Source: Myxacorys californica WJT36-NPBG1 (GTDB taxonomy: Bacteria > Cyanobacteriota > Cyanobacteriia > Leptolyngbyales > Leptolyngbyaceae). Taken from it: a DNA stretch of 35,274 nucleotides. The notes beneath the pieces were generated by a model. The model saw only the letters and a list, made by a program, of their open reading frames with translations, was not told the origin of the DNA and ran no database searches. The stretch is from assembly GCA_019359315.1 (NCBI GenBank), contig JAHHHO010000056.1:1-35274 (forward strand), in the 5' to 3' direction. Position numbers and translations under genes: made by a program. Shown in pieces: positions 1-7,649 of this stretch. Every line of letters begins with the position of its first letter. The stretch's first letter is position 1.

Positions 1-2
1 AG

Positions 3-113
3 CAATTACAACAGTGGATGACGCAACAGCTTGAAACACTATCGCCTCAGACGATTGCATCAATTACAGGACGGGCATCAATTCTTGAAGCACTATCTGT
101 AGCTGGACTTTAG
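3..113 (+). CDS. 3' end of an unrecognised CDS (or of the same gene as the next ORF)
   Basis: An open frame enters from the window edge and gives about 36 residues, ending in ...SILEALSVAGL before a TAG at 111-113. The composition is coding-like. The frame is the same as that of the following 761-aa ORF, and no stop occurs between this TAG and the GTG at 150. There is no ATG in that interval. Either this is the end of an upstream gene and the next gene uses GTG, or one long gene is interrupted by an amber codon. Too little is visible to assign a family. Confidence 0.6.
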   Translation, partial: QLQQWMTQQLETLSPQTIASITGRASILEALSVAGL

Positions 114-149
114 AGATTTGGTATAAGAACTCAAACCGCAGATGGACGG

Positions 150-2435
150 GTGGAATTCAGGGATCTGTCTCCTCCACCCATGCCGCAATGGGCCGTAGAT
201 AGCGCGAAGCAATATGAGCAGCGCGAACGCCTGCGGCAATTCGTCCAACAGGACGGAACAATTAACGGCCAACGGCTGAAATACTTACCTGATGGTGCTT
301 CCTTTGAGTACAAGGGGAAAACCTACGACAATAAATCGCAGGTTGATCCAACGTCGCTCAATCAGGGCCGCTCGCAGGTTTCCCCTAAACCGAGCGGTCT
401 GGATTCACTCAGTCGGTCGATCAGCGGCACCGGACCACAGATAAAAATTGTTGGCCGCTCTGGTGATGGAATGCTAGGCACCCCATCCAGGAGTGAAGCA
501 TCAACGACCGTCATCGACAAACCTACTCCCAAACCGTTTACATCGGGGCCACCTCCTACAACTAAGACAGGCGTTGGAGTAGGGACAGGTGGAAAACCTA
601 GCACACCCCAAACGGGTGGAGGTGTGGGCAGCGGCAGAGCCTCTGCCACCCCTACGGGTAGGGGTGGCAGAGGTGCCGGTTTGGGTGGAGGTGTAGGATT
701 TGGTTTGAGTGCCGGTAGCGCTGGGGGTGCCGCTGGTTTGGGTGTTTCCCTCGCTAATGCCATCGTTAGCGATTACATTTCTTCTAAACCATCCCGCTTT
801 AATGGTGTAGGGCAAGATCGCAACTCTGCCGTCGAGAATATTGGTAACGGCATTGTGAGCGGTGCCGGTCAATTGAGCAGCGCTCTAAGAGATGCCCTAT
901 TTGGCAGCTCTAAACCACCATCGCTGGATAATGGTAATTTTGCTGACCCCATCCCTGGCAATCGGTTTCCTCCTGATGGCAGCATTACGTTGTCTTATCC
1001 CTACGATGATTATGAATTCAGCTATTCAGGGGAGTATGACCAACTGTTGATCGGTGGAGGTTATGAGCATCGAATCGAGAATGTGATCACAGGCCGATTC
1101 AGTGGGCAACCCGTCTCAATTGAGGTAAGAAAAGAGCGAGGTGGAGAAGTTGCAAAGGTCTATACGCTCGATTTGAGCGGTACTCTTCAAGTGACCACTC
1201 TTGGGATCGGCACCTCAAACGATAACAGCTCGAAAAACGGTCATTTTACGTCGTTTAACTTTAGGGACATCGGCGGAGGTGAAATTCTCAAGGTTTTACC
1301 ACCACCGGCAGAGCTGAGCAATTACCAAGGAGACATCGGCAGCGCTGGAGCGAGTGAGTCTAGTTGGATGGGTGCCGGTGGCACTGGTGAGAGTCCGGGT
1401 GGCATGGGGTCAGATTTGGGCACAAGCCTATTTAGTGGCAGCGCAGGCACCGGCGCCGGCGTAGGGCCAAATTCGGCACCTAGTCAGTTTGCAGGGCCGC
1501 GATCGAGTGTAGCCGGTGCGAGTGCTGGTGCTTCTCCTGGCCCTGGCATAAGTCGAGGCCCTGGCCCTAGTTTTAATCCCGGTGGCAGTCCTGGCCCTGG
1601 CCCTGGCCCCACTAGTAAGACATCTTCTGGTAATGGCACCACTTCCAAGGGCATCGGTAGTGAGAACAAAACTACCAAGCAATTAAGAGAAGAAACGAAG
1701 ACAAAACCAGAACCCGAACCAGAACCAAAACCAGAAACGAAAACGCCACCAAACTGTGAAGATCCATGTATTCAAGGCCTGCATGACAAGCTAAACAAAC
1801 AGAACGACACGATCAAAATTAAGGTGCCAATATTTAAGGCTTGCATCCTTGATAGTGAGGGTATCAAGACAGGTGAGGCAGAATCCCAAGAATCTGAAAT
1901 GATGGTGCCCAAACAACAATCTCAGGTAATCGCGGCCCAATTTCTAAGACTGTTCAGGATTGAAAGTTTGCAGTGCAGAGAACCGATCGCCCTGGTGCCT
2001 GATTGGTGGAAGTTGAGACGCGGCTCTAGCGTGCCACAATTAGCAATTTTGTTTGCAGAGCAACGTAATAGCGGGAAACTAGGATCGTCACGGTGGACCA
2101 TGCACATCCCACATTATGATCGGCCCAATGGATTCAAACCGAGCATTCCCGCTTACACTAAGGGCAATTGGCAAGGTGTCCTAACGTTAGCAGATGGCTC
2201 GAAGCTTGGTGTCAATGCGTCAAGTGCTTCTGAATGCAAACGAGTAATCAATAAGCTTAAAATCTTGATTCCTGTTCAATTCAGAACTATGAACGGGAAA
2301 GCAATACAACCGAAAATTACAGAGAATCCAGATGCGAACCTCAAACAGGTGCGTGTAGTGCCGACTAGAGCCGATTTCTTCCACCAAGGTTCACTCAATC
2401 CAGAGCCTAAATGGTCTATCAATTTAAGAAAATAG
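150..2435 (+). CDS. Large Gly/Pro/Ser-rich protein with conserved-looking C-terminal domain
   Basis: The product has 761 residues if translation starts at GTG 150; no ATG is available upstream in frame before the TAG at 111 and no strong Shine-Dalgarno is visible. Residues about 80-260 and 390-530 are Gly/Ser/Pro-rich low complexity, including a hydrophobic glycine-rich stretch around 180-205 that may contact membrane. A Glu-Pro/Lys-Pro repeat (about 515-530) leads to a Cys-containing folded C-terminal domain (about 535-761) with many Trp, Tyr and Arg residues. The long disordered linkers joined to a compact C-terminus resemble a viral structural or adsorption protein, which is an inference from its place just upstream of the virion-like operon. 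I do not recognise the family. Confidence 0.85.
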   Translation: MEFRDLSPPPMPQWAVDSAKQYEQRERLRQFVQQDGTINGQRLKYLPDGASFEYKGKTYDNKSQVDPTSLNQGRSQVSPKPSGLDSLSRSISGTGPQIKIVGRSGDGMLGTPSRSEASTTVIDKPTPKPFTSGPPPTTKTGVGVGTGGKPSTPQTGGGVGSGRASATPTGRGGRGAGLGGGVGFGLSAGSAGGAAGLGVSLANAIVSDYISSKPSRFNGVGQDRNSAVENIGNGIVSGAGQLSSALRDALFGSSKPPSLDNGNFADPIPGNRFPPDGSITLSYPYDDYEFSYSGEYDQLLIGGGYEHRIENVITGRFSGQPVSIEVRKERGGEVAKVYTLDLSGTLQVTTLGIGTSNDNSSKNGHFTSFNFRDIGGGEILKVLPPPAELSNYQGDIGSAGASESSWMGAGGTGESPGGMGSDLGTSLFSGSAGTGAGVGPNSAPSQFAGPRSSVAGASAGASPGPGISRGPGPSFNPGGSPGPGPGPTSKTSSGNGTTSKGIGSENKTTKQLREETKTKPEPEPEPKPETKTPPNCEDPCIQGLHDKLNKQNDTIKIKVPIFKACILDSEGIKTGEAESQESEMMVPKQQSQVIAAQFLRLFRIESLQCREPIALVPDWWKLRRGSSVPQLAILFAEQRNSGKLGSSRWTMHIPHYDRPNGFKPSIPAYTKGNWQGVLTLADGSKLGVNASSASECKRVINKLKILIPVQFRTMNGKAIQPKITENPDANLKQVRVVPTRADFFHQGSLNPEPKWSINLRK

Positions 2436-2492
2436 CTCAGTAAATAAACGTAAGTTGTGAGGATGCCTTTCAGCCTCATCTCGGTATATTCG

Positions 2493-2513
2493 TCTTCGCT
2501 CTTAGAGCGAAGA
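2493..2513. promoter_or_regulatory. Hairpin in the 178-bp gap before the virion-like operon
   Basis: The gap 2436-2613 contains a perfect 9-bp stem with a TTA loop (TCTTCGCTC / GAGCGAAGA). It is followed by AAAA rather than a T run, so it is not a classical plus-strand terminator. A smaller GAGG/CCTC hairpin lies at about 2459-2477. The gap most likely carries the operon promoter, but I cannot place a -10/-35 pair with confidence. Confidence 0.4.
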
Positions 2514-2613
2514 AAATAGACGTGGTTTCCCATTGCCGATTGTTGGGAGAGTCGCTTAACTTTGTCTCAGCAATGTTTAACTCTCTCACTCCCTCTCTCA
2601 TCACGGGTAATTT

Positions 2614-3117
2614 ATGTCTACAATCACCACGACCGGATCGAGCCTCAAAGCTGACAACAAACCAGGTGCAGTCTTAGAAGCAGCGCTATTGTTAGATGCT
2701 GCTGAGAAAGCAAGAAACGGCGCAAATCCGGGCATCACTCCTAAGAACAATATCAGCATCACATTCTCAAGCGATGATGGCACTGCAAACATCGCGGCCA
2801 CCTTGCCGGTAGAGGTGAGCGTAGGATCAGACGGTTCTATCGCTTATGCACCAAAGGACTATCTCGGTGGCAGCTATGCCACGTTCACAGCCGGCGGCGA
2901 TGTGACAGCCACCAATTGTATGGCCGCTCTAGTGCAGGTTGCACAATTGCTGAGCGCTGCTGAGAAAGCAGTACAGCCGGTAGAAGATCAGAGCAATTTC
3001 ATCCAAATCGAGTCATCCAGCGAGGCAGGCACGATTACGATCGCCGCTGCAATGCCGATTACTCAAACGATCAACGCCGATGGAAACATCGTTACATCAG
3101 CGCTTGACTACCTCTAA
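2614..3117 (+). CDS. Tandemly duplicated small protein, candidate virion protein
   Basis: The product is 167 aa, Ala/Thr/Ser-rich and without cysteine clusters or membrane segments. It consists of two homologous halves: residues about 15-84 and 98-167 share the order hydrophobic helix with AAEKA, then a beta-rich stretch with a SITF/IQIE-type strand, an acidic Ser turn, an IAATLP/IAAAMP strand, a DG turn, and a terminal DYL. The halves have diverged, so the duplication is old. The start ATG follows a short leader without a strong Shine-Dalgarno. It is first in the plus-strand operon, separated by 39 bp from the next gene. The beta-rich, duplicated, low-complexity build and the position suit a capsid-associated or coat protein, but this is inference and I know no named family. 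Confidence 0.85.
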   Translation: MSTITTTGSSLKADNKPGAVLEAALLLDAAEKARNGANPGITPKNNISITFSSDDGTANIAATLPVEVSVGSDGSIAYAPKDYLGGSYATFTAGGDVTATNCMAALVQVAQLLSAAEKAVQPVEDQSNFIQIESSSEAGTITIAAAMPITQTINADGNIVTSALDYL

Positions 3118-3156
3118 ACCTATCTCAGGAGCAAACCACTAAGAGGTAATTGAACA

Positions 3157-3579
3157 ATGGCAACAAAACGGGCCGCAATTGGGCCACGGGTAACGGTGGC
3201 AATTGGTAGCAAAAAAGTAGGAAATCAGACAGTTACCCTGTATTCCTACATGCCCAAGACGGTGGCTGATCTATTTGGCTTCAAAGCGGTGGCAGCACCC
3301 AAAGCGAAGGATCGGACTCAGAACGGCAAAAAAATCACGGGTGGATTAATCAGGGGTTCTATTGGTGCAGGCTCGATCAAGGTGCCCATTGGGAAACCGA
3401 CCAAGAAGAAAAACGCCGCTGGTAAACAGGTGACAGTACAGAAGTACCGCTCAATCCCTGTCCCCAATGGTGCAACTAACGCGATGATTGTTGCCTTTCT
3501 GAAGAAAGCCAGCAAAAACAAGCCGGATCGCTTTGTTTCTCGTGATGGCCGCTCCTATCCTGTGACTGCAAGCAAGTAA
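3157..3579 (+). CDS. Small basic protein, possibly DNA- or capsid-associated
   Basis: This 140-aa protein is strongly basic (Lys-rich segments around residues 50-60 and 80-100, including a KKK run) and has no membrane segment. A good Shine-Dalgarno (GAGGT) stands 10 bases before the ATG. Alternating beta-like segments end in a hydrophobic helix around 115-125. Such a basic protein beside structural genes could neutralise packaged DNA or be a capsid component; both are inference. It is preceded by the duplicated protein and followed after 9 bp by the next gene, so it belongs to the same transcript. The family is not recognised. Confidence 0.8.
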   Translation: MATKRAAIGPRVTVAIGSKKVGNQTVTLYSYMPKTVADLFGFKAVAAPKAKDRTQNGKKITGGLIRGSIGAGSIKVPIGKPTKKKNAAGKQVTVQKYRSIPVPNGATNAMIVAFLKKASKNKPDRFVSRDGRSYPVTASK

Positions 3580-3588
3580 GGTTAATTC

Positions 3589-3960
3589 ATGAGAGAAACG
3601 TTTATCTATGGTAGGGAGATTGACTTTAGGAAATCTAACTACTTTGAAATCCCAGTATTTTGGGCGGATACGTTTCTCCTCATGAAACTTGACTCTATCG
3701 GAGATGATCGATCTTCTATTGGAAAAGTTTGGTTTTTACCCTTCATTCATGGATTCGGTTTTGTTAGAGCGCAACCAACCGACATGGCTGAAGGGCTTAA
3801 TTTATTGCAATTTTCGGGTGTCTCTGACTTCTATAGAATTGCTTTGCAACCATACTCAAAAGTAACTAAGTGCAACGTTAAAATCTGGACTACAGATTAC
3901 CAACCGCGTGTAGCTTCTCAGCTTAACGACATTCAATCTATCGTTCAATATTTGCTCTAA
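3589..3960 (+). CDS. Unrecognised 123-aa protein of the virion-like operon
   Basis: The predicted product is rich in aromatic residues (Phe, Tyr, Trp) and beta-prone segments, with no signal peptide or membrane helix. An AAGG Shine-Dalgarno lies upstream of the ATG. The stop TAA overlaps the next start by one base (TAATG), indicating translational coupling with the 212-aa protein and probably stoichiometric production. The length and composition suit a structural adaptor or minor virion protein, but no motif supports a specific role. Confidence 0.8.
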   Translation: MRETFIYGREIDFRKSNYFEIPVFWADTFLLMKLDSIGDDRSSIGKVWFLPFIHGFGFVRAQPTDMAEGLNLLQFSGVSDFYRIALQPYSKVTKCNVKIWTTDYQPRVASQLNDIQSIVQYLL

Positions 3961-4598
3961 TGGCATGGTCTAATGTTGCCTCAATTGATGTCAATCGTGA
4001 ATGGACATTCACCCCTAATATCGATGCAGATTTGGGGTATTTTCGTATTAATTTTGGTGTGGGAGATGTTAGAGGAACGTTACTAAATCAGCCGATATGG
4101 ATTGCTCAAATTGATTTAGATAGTGTTCCTGACAGCATTGACATTTATGATGAGCGTCGCATTATCGCTTCATCTTTCAATCGAGTCTTAGAGTTTGAAA
4201 CGCCTGCATTCATTAGCAATCGCGGTTTAGCTCTAAGAAGTTCCCCTGATTTCTTCGATTTCTGGAATATTACCATTGAGGTTTCTACTATGCCTTTAGT
4301 TCGTTCAAGCGTGCCTCTATCACCTCCCACTTCTTCGACCGTAAACGTTTCGACCGTTGGAGCGTCCACAACGGCAGTCTCTATTCTTGCTGCTAATGGA
4401 TCGCGTAAGGGTGCAACAATCACAAACAACTCAACAGCTACGCTATCGATTGATTTTGCCGCAACAGTCACTACAGCGGCTTTTAGTTTGCAACTGTTCA
4501 GTAATGATTACTTTGAGGTTCCCTATGGTTATACAGGTGCAATCTCAGGGATTTGGTCAGCAGTAAACGGCAATGCGCTAGTAAGAGAGTTTGTATAA
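3960..4598 (+). CDS. Virion appendage-like protein with C-terminal beta domain
   Basis: The 212-aa product has a beta-rich N-terminal part with many aromatic residues (about 1-115), a Pro/Ser linker around 118-128, and a C-terminal domain of about 85 residues. That domain carries the pattern ILAANGSRKGATI, then a Ser/Thr stretch, then YFEVPYGYTGAISGIW. I recognise this module (alternating strands with R-KGA and a closing EVP-GYTG-I-GIW) as a beta-sandwich found at the ends of many phage virion or fibre proteins; this is from memory. Both ends are coupled to neighbours by TAATG overlaps. It probably sits on the particle surface and may contact the host, but it has no enzymatic motif. Confidence 0.85.
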   Translation: MAWSNVASIDVNREWTFTPNIDADLGYFRINFGVGDVRGTLLNQPIWIAQIDLDSVPDSIDIYDERRIIASSFNRVLEFETPAFISNRGLALRSSPDFFDFWNITIEVSTMPLVRSSVPLSPPTSSTVNVSTVGASTTAVSILAANGSRKGATITNNSTATLSIDFAATVTTAAFSLQLFSNDYFEVPYGYTGAISGIWSAVNGNALVREFV

Positions 4599-5215
4599 TG
4601 CCTTTGATCCGGAGTGCAAATCAATCTTCCAATCCACCCCCGGCAGATTCTCCACCTCTAAGCGTTGATAATCCTGCGACTGATGCCACTCTATCGGCCC
4701 TAATTAGCAAAGTAACTGAAATACTAGAAGCCCTAAGAATCAAGGGAATTTTGCAGGACACTGCTAACAATCGCGATCGTACGATCTTCAGTTTGCTTTC
4801 TTACTCACCGGCCAACAATAACAGCTACTCCTATTACTTCAGTGGTAGCGATATGCTGAAAATTATTGATGGTAATTTTAGTGATGGCATGATGGCGAAT
4901 GCGGGTAAGGTCTTCATTCACATCTCGCTTACCAGTTCAGCTTTCATCAACAGATTGGAATTGTACTTAGGACAATTCAACGGAGCTTATAACGTCCCTA
5001 GAACGTTCAAAATCTATTCGGGTTTTGTCACCAGTGATGCGGCTTCCCCTCTCTTCAGCTCCACCCTAGCAAATACAACAAATCTGCAAACGCTTGACCT
5101 CTCTAATGTTCTGACATTAGACACTCCCTCAAACGCTTATACCTTTGTGTTTGGTGATTCTGGTGACAATTACGTTTCGATTAATGAAATGCGCTTGTTT
5201 GGTTATTTTGTGTGA
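4598..5215 (+). CDS. Putative virion surface protein with discoidin-like C-terminal domain
   Basis: The ATG at 4598 overlaps the preceding stop (TAATG), which is a better start than the longer TTG/GTG alternatives. The product is 205 aa. Its N-terminus is Pro/Ser-rich, followed by an amphipathic helix (about 30-52), and then a beta-rich domain (about 65-205) that ends in SINEMRLFGY. That closing strand, together with the FKIYSG and LDLSNV strands, resembles carbohydrate-binding F5/8 type C (discoidin-like) jelly-roll domains. A role in binding host-surface polysaccharide would fit the neighbouring appendage-like gene; this is inference from fold pattern alone. Confidence 0.8.
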   Translation: MPLIRSANQSSNPPPADSPPLSVDNPATDATLSALISKVTEILEALRIKGILQDTANNRDRTIFSLLSYSPANNNSYSYYFSGSDMLKIIDGNFSDGMMANAGKVFIHISLTSSAFINRLELYLGQFNGAYNVPRTFKIYSGFVTSDAASPLFSSTLANTTNLQTLDLSNVLTLDTPSNAYTFVFGDSGDNYVSINEMRLFGYFV

Positions 5216-5221
5216 CGTTTC

Positions 5222-5368
5222 ATGAAAATCTCAAAAGCTTTCAAGGCTAAATTAGCCAATTTCGCGTTTCAAGTAGCAATCGGGGCAATTAATACCCGTG
5301 AGCCGATCGCCGGTGCTTTGCGCTCCTTCCTTGAGGAGCTGGAGAAGACGGGCAATGATCAAAGCTGA
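5222..5368 (+). CDS. Small 48-aa protein of the virion-like operon
   Basis: A short frame starts at ATG 5222, six bases after the previous stop, and ends at TGA 5366-5368, overlapping the next gene by 14 bases. The peptide begins MKISKAFKAKLANF, continues with an amphipathic helix and ends in an acidic helix (FLEELEKTG). It has no cysteines. The tight spacing on both sides argues that it is translated. Function unknown; small amphipathic virion or lysis-related peptides are possible but unsupported. Confidence 0.6.
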   Translation: MKISKAFKAKLANFAFQVAIGAINTREPIAGALRSFLEELEKTGNDQS

Positions 5369-5738
5369 AACTATCGGCCTATTCATCGCGGTTCTGTCGT
5401 TTTTTATTACGATTGGTTCAATCGTTTGGAAAGTGTCAGCCACAGTGTCAAACCTCAAACTAGCTCTGAAGCATCAGGACGCTGCAATCGCTCGTGAATT
5501 GGCAGCAATGAAAACTGAGCTAAGAGAGTTAATTCTGAAGGTGCAACATGATTTAGAATTGCGTAGCTCTGAAATGGGCCACTTCGACGATAAATTGATG
5601 TTAGGCATCAATGGCGCTCGCGATATGGCAGTCCATGTCCGAGAGCGCACAGACAAAACCCATCAAGAGGTTATCTCTAGATTGTCTGACCTGGAACAAT
5701 TTCTAGCCAAGCATTTGGAGTTTGAGCGCAGGCGATGA
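5355..5738 (+). CDS. Membrane-anchored coiled-coil protein
   Basis: The ATG at 5355 gives a 127-aa protein starting MIKAETIGLFIAVLSFF; the longer frame upstream overlaps the small 48-aa gene and has no convincing start. One N-terminal transmembrane helix (about 5-25) is followed by a long helical region with heptad-like spacing of Leu/Ile and charged residues (about 30-125). This layout matches small phage membrane coiled-coil proteins found near lysis or tail genes, but no catalytic motif is present. The stop overlaps the next ATG by 4 bases (ATGA), so the two are translationally coupled. Confidence 0.75.
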   Translation: MIKAETIGLFIAVLSFFITIGSIVWKVSATVSNLKLALKHQDAAIARELAAMKTELRELILKVQHDLELRSSEMGHFDDKLMLGINGARDMAVHVRERTDKTHQEVISRLSDLEQFLAKHLEFERRR

Positions 5739-5983
5739 CTGAGAATTTTGAACGTGAGATTTTAGCGAGTCAAGGTCTGGTGAGAATGTGGCTTGTAGAA
5801 GCTGGCATGATGGGCCGGTTATCAACCGCGATCGCTCTACAGCTACTTGAGCTAGAGATCCGCAGAAATATTGCCATCGTAGGAGATGGCACCCCATCCC
5901 CAGCAGTGCAAGCTCTTGATGATGTAATTTCCTCTACTGGCTTAAATTTGGTTGATATTGGGCCAATGAAGCAACAGGACTAG
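5735..5983 (+). CDS. Small helical protein, last gene of the virion-like operon
   Basis: The 82-aa product is coupled to the previous gene by an ATGA overlap. It is mostly alpha-helical with several Met residues (RMWLVEAGMMGRL) and no membrane-length hydrophobic segment. It ends just before a run of three hairpins that should terminate the operon. I do not recognise a family; a role linked to the membrane coiled-coil partner is only suggested by coupling. Confidence 0.7.
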   Translation: MTENFEREILASQGLVRMWLVEAGMMGRLSTAIALQLLELEIRRNIAIVGDGTPSPAVQALDDVISSTGLNLVDIGPMKQQD

Positions 5984-5988
5984 ATTTG

Positions 5989-6112
5989 GACTATATAACC
6001 GTTCGGTTATAGTCTGAAACCCGCATTCTCTCGTAGACAACCAGTGTCTAGCTTCACGAGAGAATGCGGGTTTTCCCCTGGTTAACTGCGGTCTTCAGCA
6101 GTTAATCACCAA
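5989..6112 (+). terminator. Three tandem hairpins ending the virion-like operon
   Basis: The first hairpin (5989-6014) pairs GACTATATAACC with GGTTATAGTC around GTTC, with one unpaired base. The second is very strong: perfect 18-bp arms at 6017-6034 and 6056-6073, with an inner AGACA/TGTCT hairpin in its 21-base loop and a TTTT end, as in a factor-independent terminator. The third pairs TTAACTGC with GCAGTTAA at about 6082-6107. The run marks the border between the structural operon and the accessory island. Confidence 0.75.
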
Positions 6113-6132
6113 TTAAATCGGTGAATTGTGGT

Positions 6133-6360
6133 TGTGAGCAGGCAACCAGAGCCAGCTTATTTGTTGCATTAAAAGGGCGATCGCTGGGTTCACACGAGAG
6201 AATAGGCAGAAACATTCCGCCTAATTCCCCCATTGGGGATGTTAGACCGACAAATTTCTGCCTAATCACCTATTTGGGGATCTTAGATGGACAGAAATCT
6301 GCATAACTGCGCTAATTTGGGATCTTAGGCGGAAAAAGTCAGTCTAAATAATAGTTATAC
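6133..6360 (+). repeat. 228-bp island repeat, copy A (three 41-bp hairpin units)
   Basis: This sequence recurs at 8311-8539 (plus) and 11596-11820 (minus). Its second half consists of three tandem 41-bp units (6222-6262, 6263-6303, 6304-6344), each an imperfect hairpin closed by CTAA and TTAG. The outer CCGCCTAA (6217-6224) and TTAGGCGG (6325-6332) are perfectly complementary and enclose all three. The copy ends in AGTTATAC, close to an attC right-hand core (GTTRRRY). The following 137 bp to the next start hold no recognisable gene and probably contain its promoter. A HIP1 site lies in the first half. Function unknown: recombination site, structured RNA and promoter module are all possible. 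Confidence 0.85.
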
Positions 6361-6497
6361 AGCTTCAGGTATTAGTTAGGGCAGCCGTTGGATCAAGCTT
6401 GTTAGTGTTGAGAGTCAAGTAATCTCCGGTTAGGTAAGGAGTGGTTCTAATTGCACCTGATATAGTGATCCTGAAAAGAAAGGGAGTTGCTTAAACG

Positions 6498-7178
6498 ATG
6501 AAGATTGGAGTTATTGGCAGTGGGAACATGGGACGTTCTCTAGGGCTGCTTTGGGCGGCACAAGGTCACGAAGTTTTCTTTGGTGCTCGGACGAAAGAGA
6601 AGGGGCAGTCAGTAGCTGCATTTGTTGAGCGTGGAACGCAGGGTGGCACAAACGATGAAGCAGCAATTTTTGGTGATGTCCTGCTATATACAGCGCGAGG
6701 TGTAAATCCTGCTGAGGTGCTTAATTCAGTTGAAGTGCTATCTGGCAAAATCTTAATTGACTGCAATAACTTTGAGATTCCAGAGGGGTTCGAGTTTTCA
6801 CCGATTGTGCAGTCACTTGCCGAAAAATTAGCGTCAGAAGTTCCAAATGCAAGGGTTGTAAAAGCCTTCAATACAATGGCTCAGGAAATTTTTGAACTTG
6901 CACCTAGCCCGCTCAAAGATTATCAAGTCTCTGTCTTTGTTTGTGCTGACGATGCTGAAGCTCGTAAAACGGTCATGCAACTAGCCAAGGATATCGGATT
7001 TGCTTCTGTTGACTGTGGAGAGTTACGTCGTGCTCGTTTAGTTGAAGGATTAGGAGATTTTATCCGATTCATGATCGGTGGCCAGTTACAAAATCCTTAT
7101 GCCACTATTTCTGTTAATATTTTGCCTCCTGCATCAGAGCAACGATTAGGTGGACGGCAACCATCTAACCTTTCATAG
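6498..7178 (+). CDS. NADPH-dependent F420 reductase-like Rossmann protein (cassette gene)
   Basis: The 226-aa product opens with MKIGVIGSGNMGRSLG, a glycine-rich dinucleotide-binding motif, followed by FFGARTKEK, where the Arg after the second strand suggests NADP(H) preference. Later segments (LIDCNNF, KAFNTMA, VFVCADDAEA) match the NADP oxidoreductase/F420-dependent family fold (PF03807-type). Members reduce NADP with F420H2 or act on unknown substrates; cyanobacterial relatives are mostly uncharacterised. The start follows a GGGAG Shine-Dalgarno. It lies between island repeat A and the attC-like site at 7197, so it is a typical single-gene cassette. The C-terminus (about 205-226) is polar and ends 18 bp before the attC. 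Confidence 0.85.
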   Translation: MKIGVIGSGNMGRSLGLLWAAQGHEVFFGARTKEKGQSVAAFVERGTQGGTNDEAAIFGDVLLYTARGVNPAEVLNSVEVLSGKILIDCNNFEIPEGFEFSPIVQSLAEKLASEVPNARVVKAFNTMAQEIFELAPSPLKDYQVSVFVCADDAEARKTVMQLAKDIGFASVDCGELRRARLVEGLGDFIRFMIGGQLQNPYATISVNILPPASEQRLGGRQPSNLS

Positions 7179-7196
7179 ATGAGGAGAGCACACGCT

Positions 7197-7284
7197 GTAT
7201 AACAATTCGCTCGGAGCGGACTGAAGGAATCTGCTGGTAATGAGTTCAAAGTCTTCGACAGCCGCTCAAGCGAGCCGTTATGCT
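7197..7284 (+). repeat. attC-like cassette recombination site 1
   Basis: The left core GTATAAC (7197-7203) pairs with the right core GTTATGC (7278-7284) at six of seven positions. The inner arms TTCGCTCGGAGCGGACTG (7206-7223) and CAGCCGCTCAAGCGAGCC (7259-7276) are complementary apart from a few bases, with an extra A on the left arm as expected for the extrahelical base of attC. The cassette boundary would be after the G at 7278. Confidence 0.8.
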
Positions 7285-7649
7285 GCTCCATCTTAGGCTG
7301 AAGCAGTACTTGAAGCGTTTCTATACGGTACTTTCATGGCTTTTAGCGTGATCAGAGTTATTCAGCGCAGTGCCGCAAGGCAAGTAATTTCAGGTTCTCT
7401 CTCTTGCTTACGTTAGGGGAAATAACATAATGAAAAAACATAATGTTTTTTTGGGGAGCGCAAGCAGGGCGTTGTGATGAAGGATATTTGGCAGCTAATC
7501 GACCAAGGGTAAGCAGGGAGATCGCATCAAAAGCAGAGAGTTTCAGTCTAAATAATAGTTAGCCTTTGCCAGAAATTCTAATTTCAACGATCTGGAAAGG
7601 ACGAAAGTACTGATGAATGTATTAGTGCGATCGTTAGCCTACACTCGCT
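7285..7649 (+). other. Non-coding start of second cassette with a partial island repeat end
   Basis: No convincing gene is seen here. At 7541-7562 the sequence matches the last bases of the 228-bp repeat (CAGTCTAAATAATAGTTA) and continues as GTTAGCC, so only the 3' tip of the repeat remains upstream of the next gene. At 7433-7451 a palindrome (AAAAAACAT/ATGTTTTTT) could be a weak terminator. The rest likely holds the promoter of the following gene. Confidence 0.5.

Noticed and set aside
362-763. Long minus-strand Pro-rich frames opposite the 761-aa gene
   Set aside because: They are antisense reflections of the Gly/Pro-rich coding sequence, without start signals or recognisable protein content.
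6121-6306. 61-aa ORF in repeat copy A (similar frame in copy C)
   Set aside because: It lies across the hairpin units and is not kept in copy B, so it follows the repeat rather than coding constraint.
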